Positions 8,102-15,277 of a stretch of DNA of 21,413 bases are shown piece after piece; the stretch's first letter is position 1, and each line of letters begins with the position of its first letter. Under the pieces are notes generated by a model. The model worked only from the letters and a program-made list of their open reading frames with translations, searched no databases and had not been told where the DNA came from. Made by a program: the position numbers and the translations under genes. This stretch comes from an uncultured Prevotella sp. (GTDB taxonomy: Bacteria > Bacteroidota > Bacteroidia > Bacteroidales > Bacteroidaceae). Location of the stretch: contig URSZ01000029.1 in NCBI GenBank assembly GCA_900550635.1, positions 1 to 21,413 on the forward strand. The letters are read 5' to 3'.

Positions 8102-9091
8102 TCAGTTGCGTTTGTTGCCGGGCGCCTTGAGCACGTCGCGCAGAATCTCGAGCGAGCCGGGTTCCTGCTCTACGAAGGAGTTGATGTAGCGCATGCGTTT
8201 CTCGTCGAATATCTCGTCAACGGCTATGAGTATTCCCGTTTCCTCCACGTTGCCGAAGGTGTCGTTTATGGCTGTGCCGAACATGCGCATTGTGGGGCTC
8301 AGGCTCATGTAGGCGTTTACGAGTGGCGGGATGTTGAACCCGAGTTTGCGCACCTCGGTATGGAGTATCTTGTAGTCTTCCTTGAACGAGTCCTTGTCGA
8401 ACAGTTTTTTGAGGAATTCCGGGTCGGTGTCGATTGTCACGGGTGTCATTGGCGTGACGAGCTTGTCCTTGTCGCCGAAATGCTTGTTGAGGAAGTAGAG
8501 TATCATGTCGCGTCCCAGTCGGTCGAACGACGGGTACATTGTCATCTTGCCGAAGAAGTATTTCGTGCCCGGCACGAGGAATGTGAGCGCTCCCAGGCCG
8601 TCCCACAGGTTGTCGAGCGTGAACAGTCCGCGGCTTCCGGGGCGTGAGCTTTGGTATTCCACAGTTACGAACGAGCGTCCCAGCTCTATGGTCGAGCGCA
8701 TGTATTTGTCGATGAACTCCTGCGAGAAGTGGAACATGTGGCTTGTGGCCAGTATGGGTTGCCCTTTGTCGTCGAGCTTGAAGAGCGGTCCGGGCAGGTA
8801 ACGGTATCCTCCGAGTATCTCCTCGCGCTGCGGGTCCCACACTATGAGCTGGCGGTATGGCACGTCCATCGTGTCGAACTCGTCGAGGTCGCATGCTTTT
8901 CCCGTTCCTCCGCCGGCTTCGCGGAATGCTATTTCCCTAAGGCGTCCTATTTCGCGCACTACGTTAGGGGCATTCTGGTATGTTACCACGTATATTTCGT
9001 TATCGCGTTTGTTGGTGCGTCTCAGTCGACGGTCGGGCGTGAGTTCTTTTTTCAGCAGCTCGCGCTCTACCGGGGCGATTATTTGTTCCAT
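8102..9091 (-). CDS. glsB: Glycine N-acyltransferase-like protein (GlsB-type, GNAT fold)
   Basis: A 329-aa cytosolic or membrane-associated GNAT-fold acyltransferase of the hemolysin/OlsB-like group. Known relatives in Bacteroides (GlsB) attach a 3-hydroxy fatty acyl chain to glycine to make the lyso-glycine lipid commendamide. Family features visible are IYVVTYQNAPNVVREIGRLRE (about 32-52), REAGGGTGKACDLDEFDTMD (about 56-75), a core strand LIVWDPQREEILGGYRY (about 82-98), then LGRSFVTVEYQ (about 137-147) and GLFTLDNLWDGLG (about 154-166). It is the second gene of a unit: the PlsC-like partner ends 77 bp upstream on the same strand, the arrangement expected for a glsA-glsB pair. The OlsB-like ornithine-lipid enzyme is the alternative. 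Assignment rests on recalled family features, not on a search. Confidence 0.75.
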   Translation of the reverse strand: MEQIIAPVERELLKKELTPDRRLRRTNKRDNEIYVVTYQNAPNVVREIGRLREIAFREAGGGTGKACDLDEFDTMDVPYRQLIVWDPQREEILGGYRYLPGPLFKLDDKGQPILATSHMFHFSQEFIDKYMRSTIELGRSFVTVEYQSSRPGSRGLFTLDNLWDGLGALTFLVPGTKYFFGKMTMYPSFDRLGRDMILYFLNKHFGDKDKLVTPMTPVTIDTDPEFLKKLFDKDSFKEDYKILHTEVRKLGFNIPPLVNAYMSLSPTMRMFGTAINDTFGNVEETGILIAVDEIFDEKRMRYINSFVEQEPGSLEILRDVLKAPGNKRN

Positions 9092-9168
9092 TATGTGTTA
9101 TATAAAAATGTATTCGTATTGTTGCTGCCCTTGTGCGGGCGTTGTTCCTTCTGCGGCCCGGCGTGCGG

Positions 9169-9999
9169 TCAGAGCGAGTAGCAAATGTCCTGCACGTAGC
9201 TTGCCCACTGTGCCGGAGTGCGCGACTTGTCGAACGTTTGCCAGGGGATGGGTTTTCCTATCTTCAGCGTGAACGACTTGTGGCGGTTCCTGTACGTTTC
9301 GTCGGCCAGGAAAAGCATGGCGAAGTTTATGGGCGAGTGCAGCACTTCGCACGCCCGCGCTATGCGGTAGAACCTGTCGCTGTTGCGCCCGCTGAAGTGC
9401 ATTGGCACTACGTCGCGGTGGGTTGCCACGCTTTTCACGATGAATGTCTTGGTCCACGGCAGGTCGCGTATCACTCCTTTGTGGCGGCGCGAGCACAGCC
9501 CTGCGGGGAACATCACGATATTGTCGTTTCCGGCAAAGCCTTCGTTTATCATTTGTGGCGAACGGCGGCTCTGTGCGCCTGTCTTGTTCACCGGTATGCA
9601 GAGCGGCTTCAGCCCGGGCAGGTTCGTGAGTATGTCGTTGAGTATGTATTTTACCTTTCCGCCGTAGCGTTTGCCTATTTCCCAGCCTATGGCTATGCCG
9701 TCGGGGCCTCCGAGCGGGTGGTTGCAGGCAAATGTGTAGCGCAGTCCGTCGCCGTCTGGCGGGAAGTTCTCCTCTCCTTCGACGGTTACCTGCATGTCGA
9801 AGTATTTTACTGTTTCTTTTAGCCAGGGAACGCCGGTAATGCCGGCTGTTTGCGAAAGGTATTCGTTGATTTCGTCCTCGTGCACGATTTTCTTGAGGTA
9901 ATTCACCAGGAAACGCGGAACGAAGCGGGCTTTTGCGCCTGCTTTGGCACGGAGTATTTCGTCAACGCTTACATGTATGGGTTGTTTTTCTTCCTGCAT
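9169..9999 (-). CDS. glsA: Lysophospholipid-type acyltransferase (GlsA/PlsC-like)
   Basis: A 276-aa LPLAT-family acyltransferase expected at the inner membrane. In Bacteroides the partner of GlsB is GlsA, which O-acylates the 3-hydroxyacyl-glycine to the mature glycine lipid. The active-site motif reads NHPLGGPDG with H94 and D100, so His and Asp are five residues apart rather than the canonical four (HX4D). My recollection is that this NHPLGG-D variant is common in Bacteroidetes relatives. Block III is FPAGLCSRR (164-172), and the binding-site strand KPLCIPVNKTGAQ is at about 131-143. No clear transmembrane helix or signal peptide is seen. The gene is first in the unit, preceded by a TAATTTTG -7 box, and is followed after 77 bp by the GNAT-type gene. 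Confidence 0.78.
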   Translation of the reverse strand: MQEEKQPIHVSVDEILRAKAGAKARFVPRFLVNYLKKIVHEDEINEYLSQTAGITGVPWLKETVKYFDMQVTVEGEENFPPDGDGLRYTFACNHPLGGPDGIAIGWEIGKRYGGKVKYILNDILTNLPGLKPLCIPVNKTGAQSRRSPQMINEGFAGNDNIVMFPAGLCSRRHKGVIRDLPWTKTFIVKSVATHRDVVPMHFSGRNSDRFYRIARACEVLHSPINFAMLFLADETYRNRHKSFTLKIGKPIPWQTFDKSRTPAQWASYVQDICYSL

Positions 10000-10022
10000 A
10001 GGTGTTTGGGTAAAACAACGGG

Positions 10023-10052
10023 CAAAATTAGTTCTAATTTCGCATATTCAAA
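10023..10052 (-). promoter_or_regulatory. Promoter of the acyltransferase pair
   Basis: On the minus strand TTTG (10052-10049), 18 bp, then TAATTTTG (10030-10023) matches the Bacteroidetes consensus except for spacing one base short. The ATG at 9999 lies 23 bp downstream. Confidence 0.6.
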
Positions 10053-10154
10053 TACTTTTGGTAACTTTTTAACAATGAAACGCTATAAATTTGTATAAAG
10101 TGGGCCATGTGTAAAAATACCGTTAAGAAATGATTATAATTCGATAGCGGGAGC
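10053..10154. other. Spacer upstream of the acyltransferase promoter
   Basis: A/T-rich, with no supportable gene. It contains plus-strand strings resembling -7 boxes (TACTTTTG at about 10053, TAAATTTG at about 10086), but nothing coding follows on that strand. Confidence 0.3.
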
Positions 10155-10274
10155 GGCGCTTTTTGTCCGTATTTTTTCACCCTTTCGGGTAGGGGCAAAA
10201 AAATATGTCTGACATATTTTAAAATAGGTCAGACATATTTTGAAATATATCAGAGATAATTTTTTCTTGCTCCC
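10155..10274 (-). repeat. Three-dyad intergenic element, copy 3
   Basis: Dyads lie at 10206 (TGTCTGACA), 10227 (GGTCAGACA) and 10248 (TATCAGAGA), 21 bp apart. The outer flank has the minus-strand CGGACAAAAAGCGCC motif (10155-10169) and a hairpin ACCC/GGGT (10179-10190) with a four-base loop, GAAA when read on the minus strand. The other flank is TTGCTCCC (10267-10274), 11 bp from the last dyad, the same offset as in copies 1 and 4. It lies about 45 bp downstream of the aminopeptidase stop. Confidence 0.78.
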
Positions 10275-10317
10275 GTGTGTTTTTTCCTCTTTGCCGGTGC
10301 GGGTTTCGGAGGTTGCC

Positions 10318-12108
10318 TTAACATGGCTTTAGGGGGGCGGTGTGTTCCATGAGCCAGTCGTGCGCGTAGGCGTCGTTGACGAGCGGGCCGAGACGGCGGC
10401 GCACCTCGGCGTGGTAGTCGTTGAGCCACTGCACCTCGTCGGGCGTGAGCAGGCCGAAATCTACGGCGCGCAGGTCGATGGGGCAGAGGGTGAGCGGCTC
10501 GAATTTGAGGAAGCGGCCGAACTCCGATTCGCCCGCCGGCACGATGAGCAGTGTGTTCTCTATGCGCACGCCGTATTTACCTTCGCAATATATTCCCGGC
10601 TCGTCGGTTACGGTCATTCCGGCGCGTAGCGGCTGCGGCATGTAATTCATCCTGATTTGGTGCGGGCCTTCGTGCACGTTGAGGTAAGAGCCTACGCCGT
10701 GGCCCGTGCCGTGCCCGTAGTTCATAAGGTTTTGCCACATGTGGTAGCGTGCGCAGCAGTCGATTTGCGTGCCCGAAGCCCCGTCGGGGAACACGCAGCG
10801 CGACAGCATGATGTGCCCTTTCAATGTCAGGGTGTATGCCCGCCGTTCCTCGTCGCTTACCGGGCCGAGGGCTATGGTGCGGGTGATGTCGGTGGTGCCG
10901 TCTTCGTACTGTGCGCCTGAGTCGATGAGTATCATCCCTTTTGGTTCTAATTTTACGTCGCTTTCCTCGTCGGCCTCGTAGTGTACTATGGCGGCGTGCG
11001 CGCCGTATGCGGCTATGGTTGCGAAACTGAGCCCGCGGTAGAGCGGCTGCGCCGCGCGCAGTGCTGTCAGCTCGCGGTCTACGCCCGTTTCGGTCAATGT
11101 GCCGGTGGCGACAAGCTCGTCCAGGCGGCTAAGGAACGTTACCATCGCCGCGCCGTCGCGTTCCATGGCGCGGCGGAAGCCCGATATTTCGGTGGTGTTC
11201 TTCACGGCTTTCAGTTTTTCGGGTATCGAGGGCGCAATGACGCAGCCGTTGCAGGCGGCAGTAGTTTGCAGTGTACTGTTGCACTTGTCGCTCAGCAGCA
11301 CGGGCGCTGCCTTGTTGGCGGCAAGGGCCGCGGCTGCGGTTCCGTAGGGCTTCACGGCCACTCCCGCGTCGGCCAAGTGTTGCCGCACTGCGGGCGACAG
11401 CTTGGCGTCGTCTGCAAAGAGCGTGCTCCCGCCCGGGGCGAGCAGCAGGTAGGACACGAACACCGGGTTGCAGGGCACGTCGCTGCCGCGCAGGTTGAGC
11501 GTCCAGGCTATGTCGTCGAGTGCGCTCACGAATACCGACCTGCAGCCCTTTTTGGCTGCTTCGGCGAGTATGCGTTCTATCTTCGAGGCGGCCGTTTCGC
11601 CCGCGTATTCCAAGGGGTGCACCGTAACGGGGTTATCCGGCAAGGCGGGACGGTCGGGGTAGATTTCGGCAAAGGGGTCGTGCGTCAGGTCGAGCGTTAT
11701 GCCTTTCGGCATGAGCACGGCGGCCAACTCGTCGCAGAATGCCTGCGTCACCACTGTGCCGTCCACACCTGCTGTGCCGCCGCTTTCGAGCGTTGCGGCG
11801 AGCCATTCGCCTATGCCGGGTGTGCCGTCTGTTCCCTGCTTCATCAGTTCGTAGGGTGTGCCTTCGAGGGCCGAGGCGGCGGCTATGAAGTAGCGCGAGT
11901 CGGTCCACAGGGCGGCTTTGTTGAGTGTGACAACGGCTGTTCCGGCCGAGCCGTCGAAGCCTGTTATCCATGCGCGCGTCTGCCAGTGTTGCGGCGTGTA
12001 TTCGCTCATGTGCGGGTCGGTTGTCGGGATTATGAACGCTGACAGCCCGCGCTCCTGCATGTATGCGCGCAGTTTCGCCACGCGCGAGTTTATGTTTTCG
12101 TTGTGCAT
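10318..12108 (-). CDS. Xaa-Pro aminopeptidase, M24B family, three-domain form
   Basis: A 596-aa cytosolic metallopeptidase expected to remove N-terminal residues before proline. It has two creatinase-like N-terminal domains (about 8-140 and 160-300), the pita-bread M24 domain (about 310-530), and the C-terminal extension typical of the ~600-aa group (about 540-590, PDEVQWLNDYHAEVRRRLGP). Metal ligands are visible as D396 (LIDSG), D407 (TTDITRT), H470 (GHGTGHGVG), E503 (TDEPGIY) and E517 (RIENTLL), with the 11-residue Asp-Asp spacing of E. coli PepP. The ATG at 12108 begins MHNENINSRVAKLR, the usual start of the first domain. It has no signal peptide. The gene stands alone, with a 727-bp gap upstream and repeat copy 3 downstream, so it is probably monocistronic. 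Confidence 0.93.
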   Translation of the reverse strand: MHNENINSRVAKLRAYMQERGLSAFIIPTTDPHMSEYTPQHWQTRAWITGFDGSAGTAVVTLNKAALWTDSRYFIAAASALEGTPYELMKQGTDGTPGIGEWLAATLESGGTAGVDGTVVTQAFCDELAAVLMPKGITLDLTHDPFAEIYPDRPALPDNPVTVHPLEYAGETAASKIERILAEAAKKGCRSVFVSALDDIAWTLNLRGSDVPCNPVFVSYLLLAPGGSTLFADDAKLSPAVRQHLADAGVAVKPYGTAAAALAANKAAPVLLSDKCNSTLQTTAACNGCVIAPSIPEKLKAVKNTTEISGFRRAMERDGAAMVTFLSRLDELVATGTLTETGVDRELTALRAAQPLYRGLSFATIAAYGAHAAIVHYEADEESDVKLEPKGMILIDSGAQYEDGTTDITRTIALGPVSDEERRAYTLTLKGHIMLSRCVFPDGASGTQIDCCARYHMWQNLMNYGHGTGHGVGSYLNVHEGPHQIRMNYMPQPLRAGMTVTDEPGIYCEGKYGVRIENTLLIVPAGESEFGRFLKFEPLTLCPIDLRAVDFGLLTPDEVQWLNDYHAEVRRRLGPLVNDAYAHDWLMEHTAPLKPC

Positions 12109-12419
12109 TACTGTGTGGTTTTGTTTGTTTTTTGCGAAGATATGTTTTTATTGTGTAATGCACTTTGCATTCGGGCGGGAAAAAACAAGCTTGCCGGTAC
12201 GCGTTTGCCGCGCGGGAATCCGTTTTAGCACGAAAATGTAAGGCGTGTTTTGCAGAAAAATAAATTATTTTGTAGAATTTTGTCGAAAAACACTCCTGTT
12301 TCAAATTATTTTGCTTTATTTGCATTACAAAATCAGAGTTGCAGTGATGCAATGCATTTCCGGAAGTTGCAGCAAGCGCATTTCCGACGACAATATCGGC
12401 ATGAAAAATGTTTGATACA
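12109..12419. other. Long A/T-rich spacer upstream of the aminopeptidase
   Basis: No supportable gene. Minus-strand TATCTTCG at about 12147 is one base off a -7 box and might be the aminopeptidase promoter. An imperfect tandem pair is visible: GTTGCAG with GCATTTCCG (12338-12344, 12354-12362) and again (12366-12372, 12378-12386). An 86-codon minus-strand frame (12325-12585) crosses this area but shows no recognisable domain. Confidence 0.3.
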
Positions 12420-12620
12420 GTAAAATAGAAGCAATGTTCACTAATCTTACCAATGAATCAGTACCAAAATGAAAACGACCTCCTAAGGGGCGGCTTCGGC
12501 TGCATTCACATGTTGCCGGTTTTCGGCTTGCGATGAAAAAGCCGCCCCAGGAGGAGTACCTTGATTGATTTGTCGTGCGTGGCACGCCCGGTGGTAAATG
12601 TCCGGCGTGCCTGTTTTTTT
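12420..12620 (+). ncRNA. Candidate structured RNA ending at a plus-strand terminator
   Basis: No gene on the plus strand leads into this region, yet it ends with a good plus-strand intrinsic terminator (12581-12620). Just upstream is a long hairpin: CCTCCT (12479-12484) and GGGGCGGCTT (12487-12496) pair with AAGCCGCCCC (12539-12548) and AGGAGG (12549-12554), 16 bp with one AA bulge, closing a loop of about 42 nt that holds a CGGC/GCCG inner pair. A 27-codon frame starts at 12453 and stops inside the hairpin loop (12534-12536). I see no perfect TAnnTTTG box, so the 5' end is uncertain. A small regulatory RNA, a remnant of a mobile element and a leader-peptide RNA are all possible. Confidence 0.35.
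12581..12620 (+). terminator. Intrinsic terminator, plus strand
   Basis: GGCACGCCCGG (12581-12591) pairs with CCGGCGTGCC (12602-12611), with a one-base bulge and a 10-nt loop, followed by seven T (12614-12620). On the minus strand the T-run becomes a leading A-run, so it is directional for plus-strand transcripts. Confidence 0.6.
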
Positions 12621-12624
12621 GCGT

Positions 12625-12755
12625 GTCGCTTTTTGTCTGAAATATTTCTCATTGAAAATCATAGCAGTTAGGGGTGGCAAAAAATATGTCCGACCTATTT
12701 CAAAATAGGTCGGACATATTTTAAAATTTCTCAGAGAAAATTTTTATTTGCTCCC
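12625..12755 (-). repeat. Three-dyad intergenic element, copy 4
   Basis: Dyads lie at 12687 (TGTCCGACC), 12708 (GGTCGGACA) and 12729 (TCTCAGAGA), 21 bp apart. The first two have swapped bases in concert (CCGACC against GGTCGG), so the inverted repeat is kept. The flank motif GTCGCTTTTTGTCTG (12625-12639) lies exactly 41 nt from the core, as in copy 1. TTGCTCCC (12748-12755) lies 11 bp from the last dyad, as in copy 3. It lies about 80 bp downstream of the murI stop. Confidence 0.8.
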
Positions 12756-12835
12756 GGGGCTTTTTTAAAGTAACCTTTGCGGGTGATACATTTGCGCAAT
12801 GGTAAATCTCCGCCCGGGTTGCATTAGCGGGGATG

Positions 12836-13678
12836 TCAGAGGGCTATCTGGCTTGCCTCGATGTCGTATCCCAGGAAAACTGAGGCCGACTTGCGGAATA
12901 GCGCTGCCGACTCGGTGGTGAGGTAGCGGCATGTGCCTTGGCGCGTGCAGCGCGCTTCCATGTCGGGATGGCGTTCCATATATCGGGCCAGGCTGGGCGC
13001 CACGTATTCGCCTTGCGGTACGAGACGTATGCCCGGCGGGGTGTATTGCCGTATCTTGTCGAGCATGAGCGGGTAGTGCGTGCAGCCGAGTATTATGGTG
13101 TCGATTTCGGGGTCGCGCGCAAGTAGGGCGTCGATGTATTCTTTCACGAAGTAGTCTGCCGCGGGCGAGTTGTGCTCGTTGTTCTCGATTATCGGCACCC
13201 ACAGGGGGCATGCCTGCCCGGTTACGGTTATGTCGGGGCAGAGTTTTTTCAGTTCCAGGTTGTAGGAGCGCGAGTTTACCGTCCCGGCCGTGGCAAGCAG
13301 TCCCACGTGGCGCGTTTTGGTAAGGCTGCCTATGGCTTCGCCCGTGGGGCGTATCACTCCCAGCACGCGGCGCGTGGCGTCGAGGTGCGGCAGGTCGTTC
13401 TGCTGTATGGTGCGCAGGGCTTTGGCCGAGGCTGTGTTGCACGCTATTATCACGAGCCGGCAACCGTAGGAAAAGAGTGCCTTGACGGCCTCGAGGGTGA
13501 ACTGGTAAACTATCTCGAACGAGCGCGAGCCGTATGGCGCACGCGCGTTGTCGCCCAGGAACAGGTAGTCGTATTGTGGCAGAATCTCGCGTATGCGCCT
13601 CAGTATCGTAAGGCCGCCGTATCCGGAATCGAATACGCCTATTGGGCCGCAGGCTGAGGGTTCTGGTTTGGAATCCAT
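12836..13678 (-). CDS. murI: Glutamate racemase
   Basis: A cytosolic cofactor-independent racemase making D-glutamate for peptidoglycan. It is 280 aa, a normal length. Visible are GVFDSGYGGLTIL (14-26), GDNARAPYG (42-50), the first catalytic cysteine C80 in IACNTAS and the second C199 in LGCTHYPL, with the adjacent histidine. The start codon at 13678 lies inside the 3' end of the upstream ompH-like gene (40-nt overlap). No later Met precedes the essential GPIGVFDSG strand, so the overlap looks real and suggests translational coupling. OmpH-then-murI order is common in Bacteroidales. Repeat copy 4 follows the stop. Confidence 0.95.
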   Translation of the reverse strand: MDSKPEPSACGPIGVFDSGYGGLTILRRIREILPQYDYLFLGDNARAPYGSRSFEIVYQFTLEAVKALFSYGCRLVIIACNTASAKALRTIQQNDLPHLDATRRVLGVIRPTGEAIGSLTKTRHVGLLATAGTVNSRSYNLELKKLCPDITVTGQACPLWVPIIENNEHNSPAADYFVKEYIDALLARDPEIDTIILGCTHYPLMLDKIRQYTPPGIRLVPQGEYVAPSLARYMERHPDMEARCTRQGTCRYLTTESAALFRKSASVFLGYDIEASQIAL

Positions 13679-14388
13679 TCTTTTATTGTTTGCAGTTTCT
13701 GCATTACGGCCCCGGTTACGTCTTCGCCCAGCGTGGGGTTGATGAACGGGAACGCGTGTGCGTCGGTGTTCATTATGAATTCATAGCCTTTTTCGGTTGC
13801 CACGAGCTTTATGGCGCTGTCGAGCCGGGCTATTATTGGGGCTTCAAGCTCCTTTTGCGCGTTGTCGAGCATTTGCGACACTTCGTTGCGGAATTTTATG
13901 CCCCGTTCCATGGCGTTCTGCAGTTCCTTTTGCCTTTTCAGCATTATTGTTTGCGGAAAGTCTTTCTGGCCTTGCAGGAAATCGAGGTACATGCGGCGGA
14001 ACTCTTCTTCGTTGTGCAGGGTTTCGGAGTCGTATTTAGCCTTGATGTCAGCCAGGCTCTTTTGTGCTGCCGCATATTCGGGCAGCGATTCGAAGATGGC
14101 GCGGTAGTTTACATATCCGAACTTGTATTGCACCGGCGGAATCAGGATTATCGAATCCGTTCCCTGGGGCTGCATTTCGGGTAGCTGTTGTGCGGGTTGC
14201 TGCGCCGGCTGCTGTTGTGCCGGTTGCTGTACGGGCTGTTGTTCCGGCTGCTGCTGTGCCGGTTGTTCTGCGGGCTGCTGCGCCGGTTGTTGCACCGGCA
14301 ATTGTGCGGGTTGCTGTGCCGGTTCTGTAATCTGGGCAATGGCCGCGGCCGGGAGCAGCAGGAACAAAGCCAGGAGTATATTTTTCAT
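13639..14388 (-). CDS. OmpH/Skp-family periplasmic chaperone with Pro/Gln-rich insert
   Basis: A 249-aa exported protein. The signal peptide is MKNILLALFLLLPAAAIAQ (1-19), followed by a low-complexity PAQQ/PVQQ-rich linker (about 21-75), then a Skp-like domain: FGYVNYRAIFESLPEY (about 89-104), a long helical coiled-coil arm (about 105-195, rich in K/E/Q), and the closing strands KGYEFIMNTDAHAFPFINP (about 205-224). Skp relatives hold unfolded outer-membrane proteins in the periplasm on the way to BamA. Typical Skp/OmpH proteins are about 160-180 aa and go straight from signal peptide to the YVN strand, so the 55-residue linker is extra. The gene is first in an operon with murI. A minus-strand TACATTTG box at 14425-14418 is the likely -7 element. 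Some variation in linker length between strains would not be surprising because it is encoded by short repeats. Confidence 0.87.
   Translation of the reverse strand: MKNILLALFLLLPAAAIAQITEPAQQPAQLPVQQPAQQPAEQPAQQQPEQQPVQQPAQQQPAQQPAQQLPEMQPQGTDSIILIPPVQYKFGYVNYRAIFESLPEYAAAQKSLADIKAKYDSETLHNEEEFRRMYLDFLQGQKDFPQTIMLKRQKELQNAMERGIKFRNEVSQMLDNAQKELEAPIIARLDSAIKLVATEKGYEFIMNTDAHAFPFINPTLGEDVTGAVMQKLQTIKEWIPNQNPQPAAQ
14164..14328 (-). repeat. Short-period coding repeat (Pro-Ala-Gln-Gln) in the ompH-like gene
   Basis: Variants of a 12-bp unit encoding PAQQ, PVQQ, PEQQ or PAEQ, in places extended by an extra Gln, repeat about a dozen times with synonymous changes (CAG/CAA; CCG/CCC). The opposite strand reads as a Cys/Gly-rich pseudo-ORF, which is only the shadow of this repeat. 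Confidence 0.75.
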
Positions 14389-14417
14389 ATCCTACGGTTT
14401 TAATGTTGCTTTAAATG

Positions 14418-14425
14418 CAAATGTA
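14418..14425 (-). promoter_or_regulatory. -7 element for the ompH-murI unit
   Basis: On the minus strand this reads TACATTTG, matching TAnnTTTG, 29 bp upstream of the ATG. No TTTG -33 box is seen at the usual spacing. Confidence 0.45.
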
Positions 14426-14520
14426 AGCGTTTATTTCGGTTTTTTCATCATTTTTCGCGGCAAACACATTCAAAATGTAAGCAGAAGGGTGGATTTGCGG
14501 CTTCGAAAACTTCGTTTTCA

Positions 14521-14552
14521 TTTGTCTTTGCGCCCGCGTTGTTGTATCTTTG
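14521..14552 (+). promoter_or_regulatory. Consensus Bacteroidetes promoter for the glycan operon
   Basis: TTTG (14521-14524), 20 bp, TATCTTTG (14545-14552) is a perfect consensus match, 17 bp before the ATG at 14570. It sets the start of the cytidylyltransferase gene. The same frame is open far upstream, but only across the antisense of the ompH repeat. Confidence 0.8.
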
Positions 14553-14569
14553 CGTATAATAATGTGATT

Positions 14570-15277
14570 ATGGCACGTAACGTAGCAGCAGTACTTGCAG
14601 GAGGAAAAGGCAGCCGCACCGGTTTCGGCGTGCCCAAGCAATTTGTGGAGCTGTGCGGGCGCACGGTGCTCGAACGCTCCGTGGACGCTTTCGAGGAAAA
14701 CGCCCTTATATCCGACATCGTTATTGTGTCGGCAGCCGATTATGTGACACATGTGGAGGAAATGGCGCGCCGCAACGCATGGACCAAGCTGCGTGCGGTT
14801 GTGGCAGGCGGAAAGGAACGTTGCGATTCCACGCGGGCGGCCATAAACGCCTGCCCGGTGGGGGTTGACAATATTCTTTTTCACGACGCGGCGCGCCCGC
14901 TCGTGTCGCAGCGCATAATAAACGACGTGTGCACCGCCCTTGAACGTTATGTGGCCGTCAGTGTGGCCGTGCCGTCTACCGACAGCCTCATAGAAGTGCA
15001 TGATGGAAAGATGTGCCGCCCGATAGACCGCTCGTGCGTGTGGCGAGCACAGACACCGCAGGCGTTCCGACACAGCGTGATAGCCGGGGCTTACCGTAGG
15101 GCGTCCGGAGACCCGCACTTCTTTGCAACGGATGACTGCGCCGTGGTGATGACGTACATGCCCGGCGCGGAAATAACCGTCGTGCCCGGCGAGGAAACGA
15201 ACATAAAACTTACATACGCCGACGACGCCGCGAGAATAGAGGACATCATACGCCGCCGCGCGGGTAAAGATATATGA
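14570..15277 (+). CDS. ispD: IspD/TarI-family cytidylyltransferase
   Basis: A 235-aa GT-A-fold cytidylyltransferase. Visible motifs are AVLAGGKGSRTGFGVPKQF (7-25, with R16 and K23), FHDAARPLVS, VPSTDSLIEV, WRAQTPQAF and FFATDDCAVV. IspD converts methylerythritol 4-phosphate to CDP-ME in the MEP pathway, and ispG elsewhere in the window shows that the pathway is present. However, the C-terminal TDDCAVV...VVPGEETNIKLTY pattern and the operon context resemble the IspD-like/TarI-like enzymes of capsule and LPS loci, which make CDP-activated alditols such as CDP-ribitol. The next genes are a GT2, a LicD phosphotransferase and another glycosyltransferase, overlapping by 4 nt at the first junction, so a surface-glycan role is at least as likely. 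Function within the family is open; the symbol denotes the family. Confidence 0.8.
   Translation: MARNVAAVLAGGKGSRTGFGVPKQFVELCGRTVLERSVDAFEENALISDIVIVSAADYVTHVEEMARRNAWTKLRAVVAGGKERCDSTRAAINACPVGVDNILFHDAARPLVSQRIINDVCTALERYVAVSVAVPSTDSLIEVHDGKMCRPIDRSCVWRAQTPQAFRHSVIAGAYRRASGDPHFFATDDCAVVMTYMPGAEITVVPGEETNIKLTYADDAARIEDIIRRRAGKDI

Noticed and set aside
10981..12042. 353-aa plus-strand open frame
   Set aside because: It is antisense to the aminopeptidase gene, has no promoter or domain, and has the skewed Gly/Arg/Val/Cys composition of a shadow frame.
12325..12585. 86-aa minus-strand open frame in the long gap
   Set aside because: There is no recognisable domain, signal or ribosome site, and it crosses the 12479-12554 hairpin. 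It is left as uncertain non-coding sequence.
14123..14569. Cys/Gly-rich upstream extension of the cytidylyltransferase frame
   Set aside because: It is the reverse strand of the PAQQ repeat. A perfect promoter lies at 14521-14552, downstream of it.
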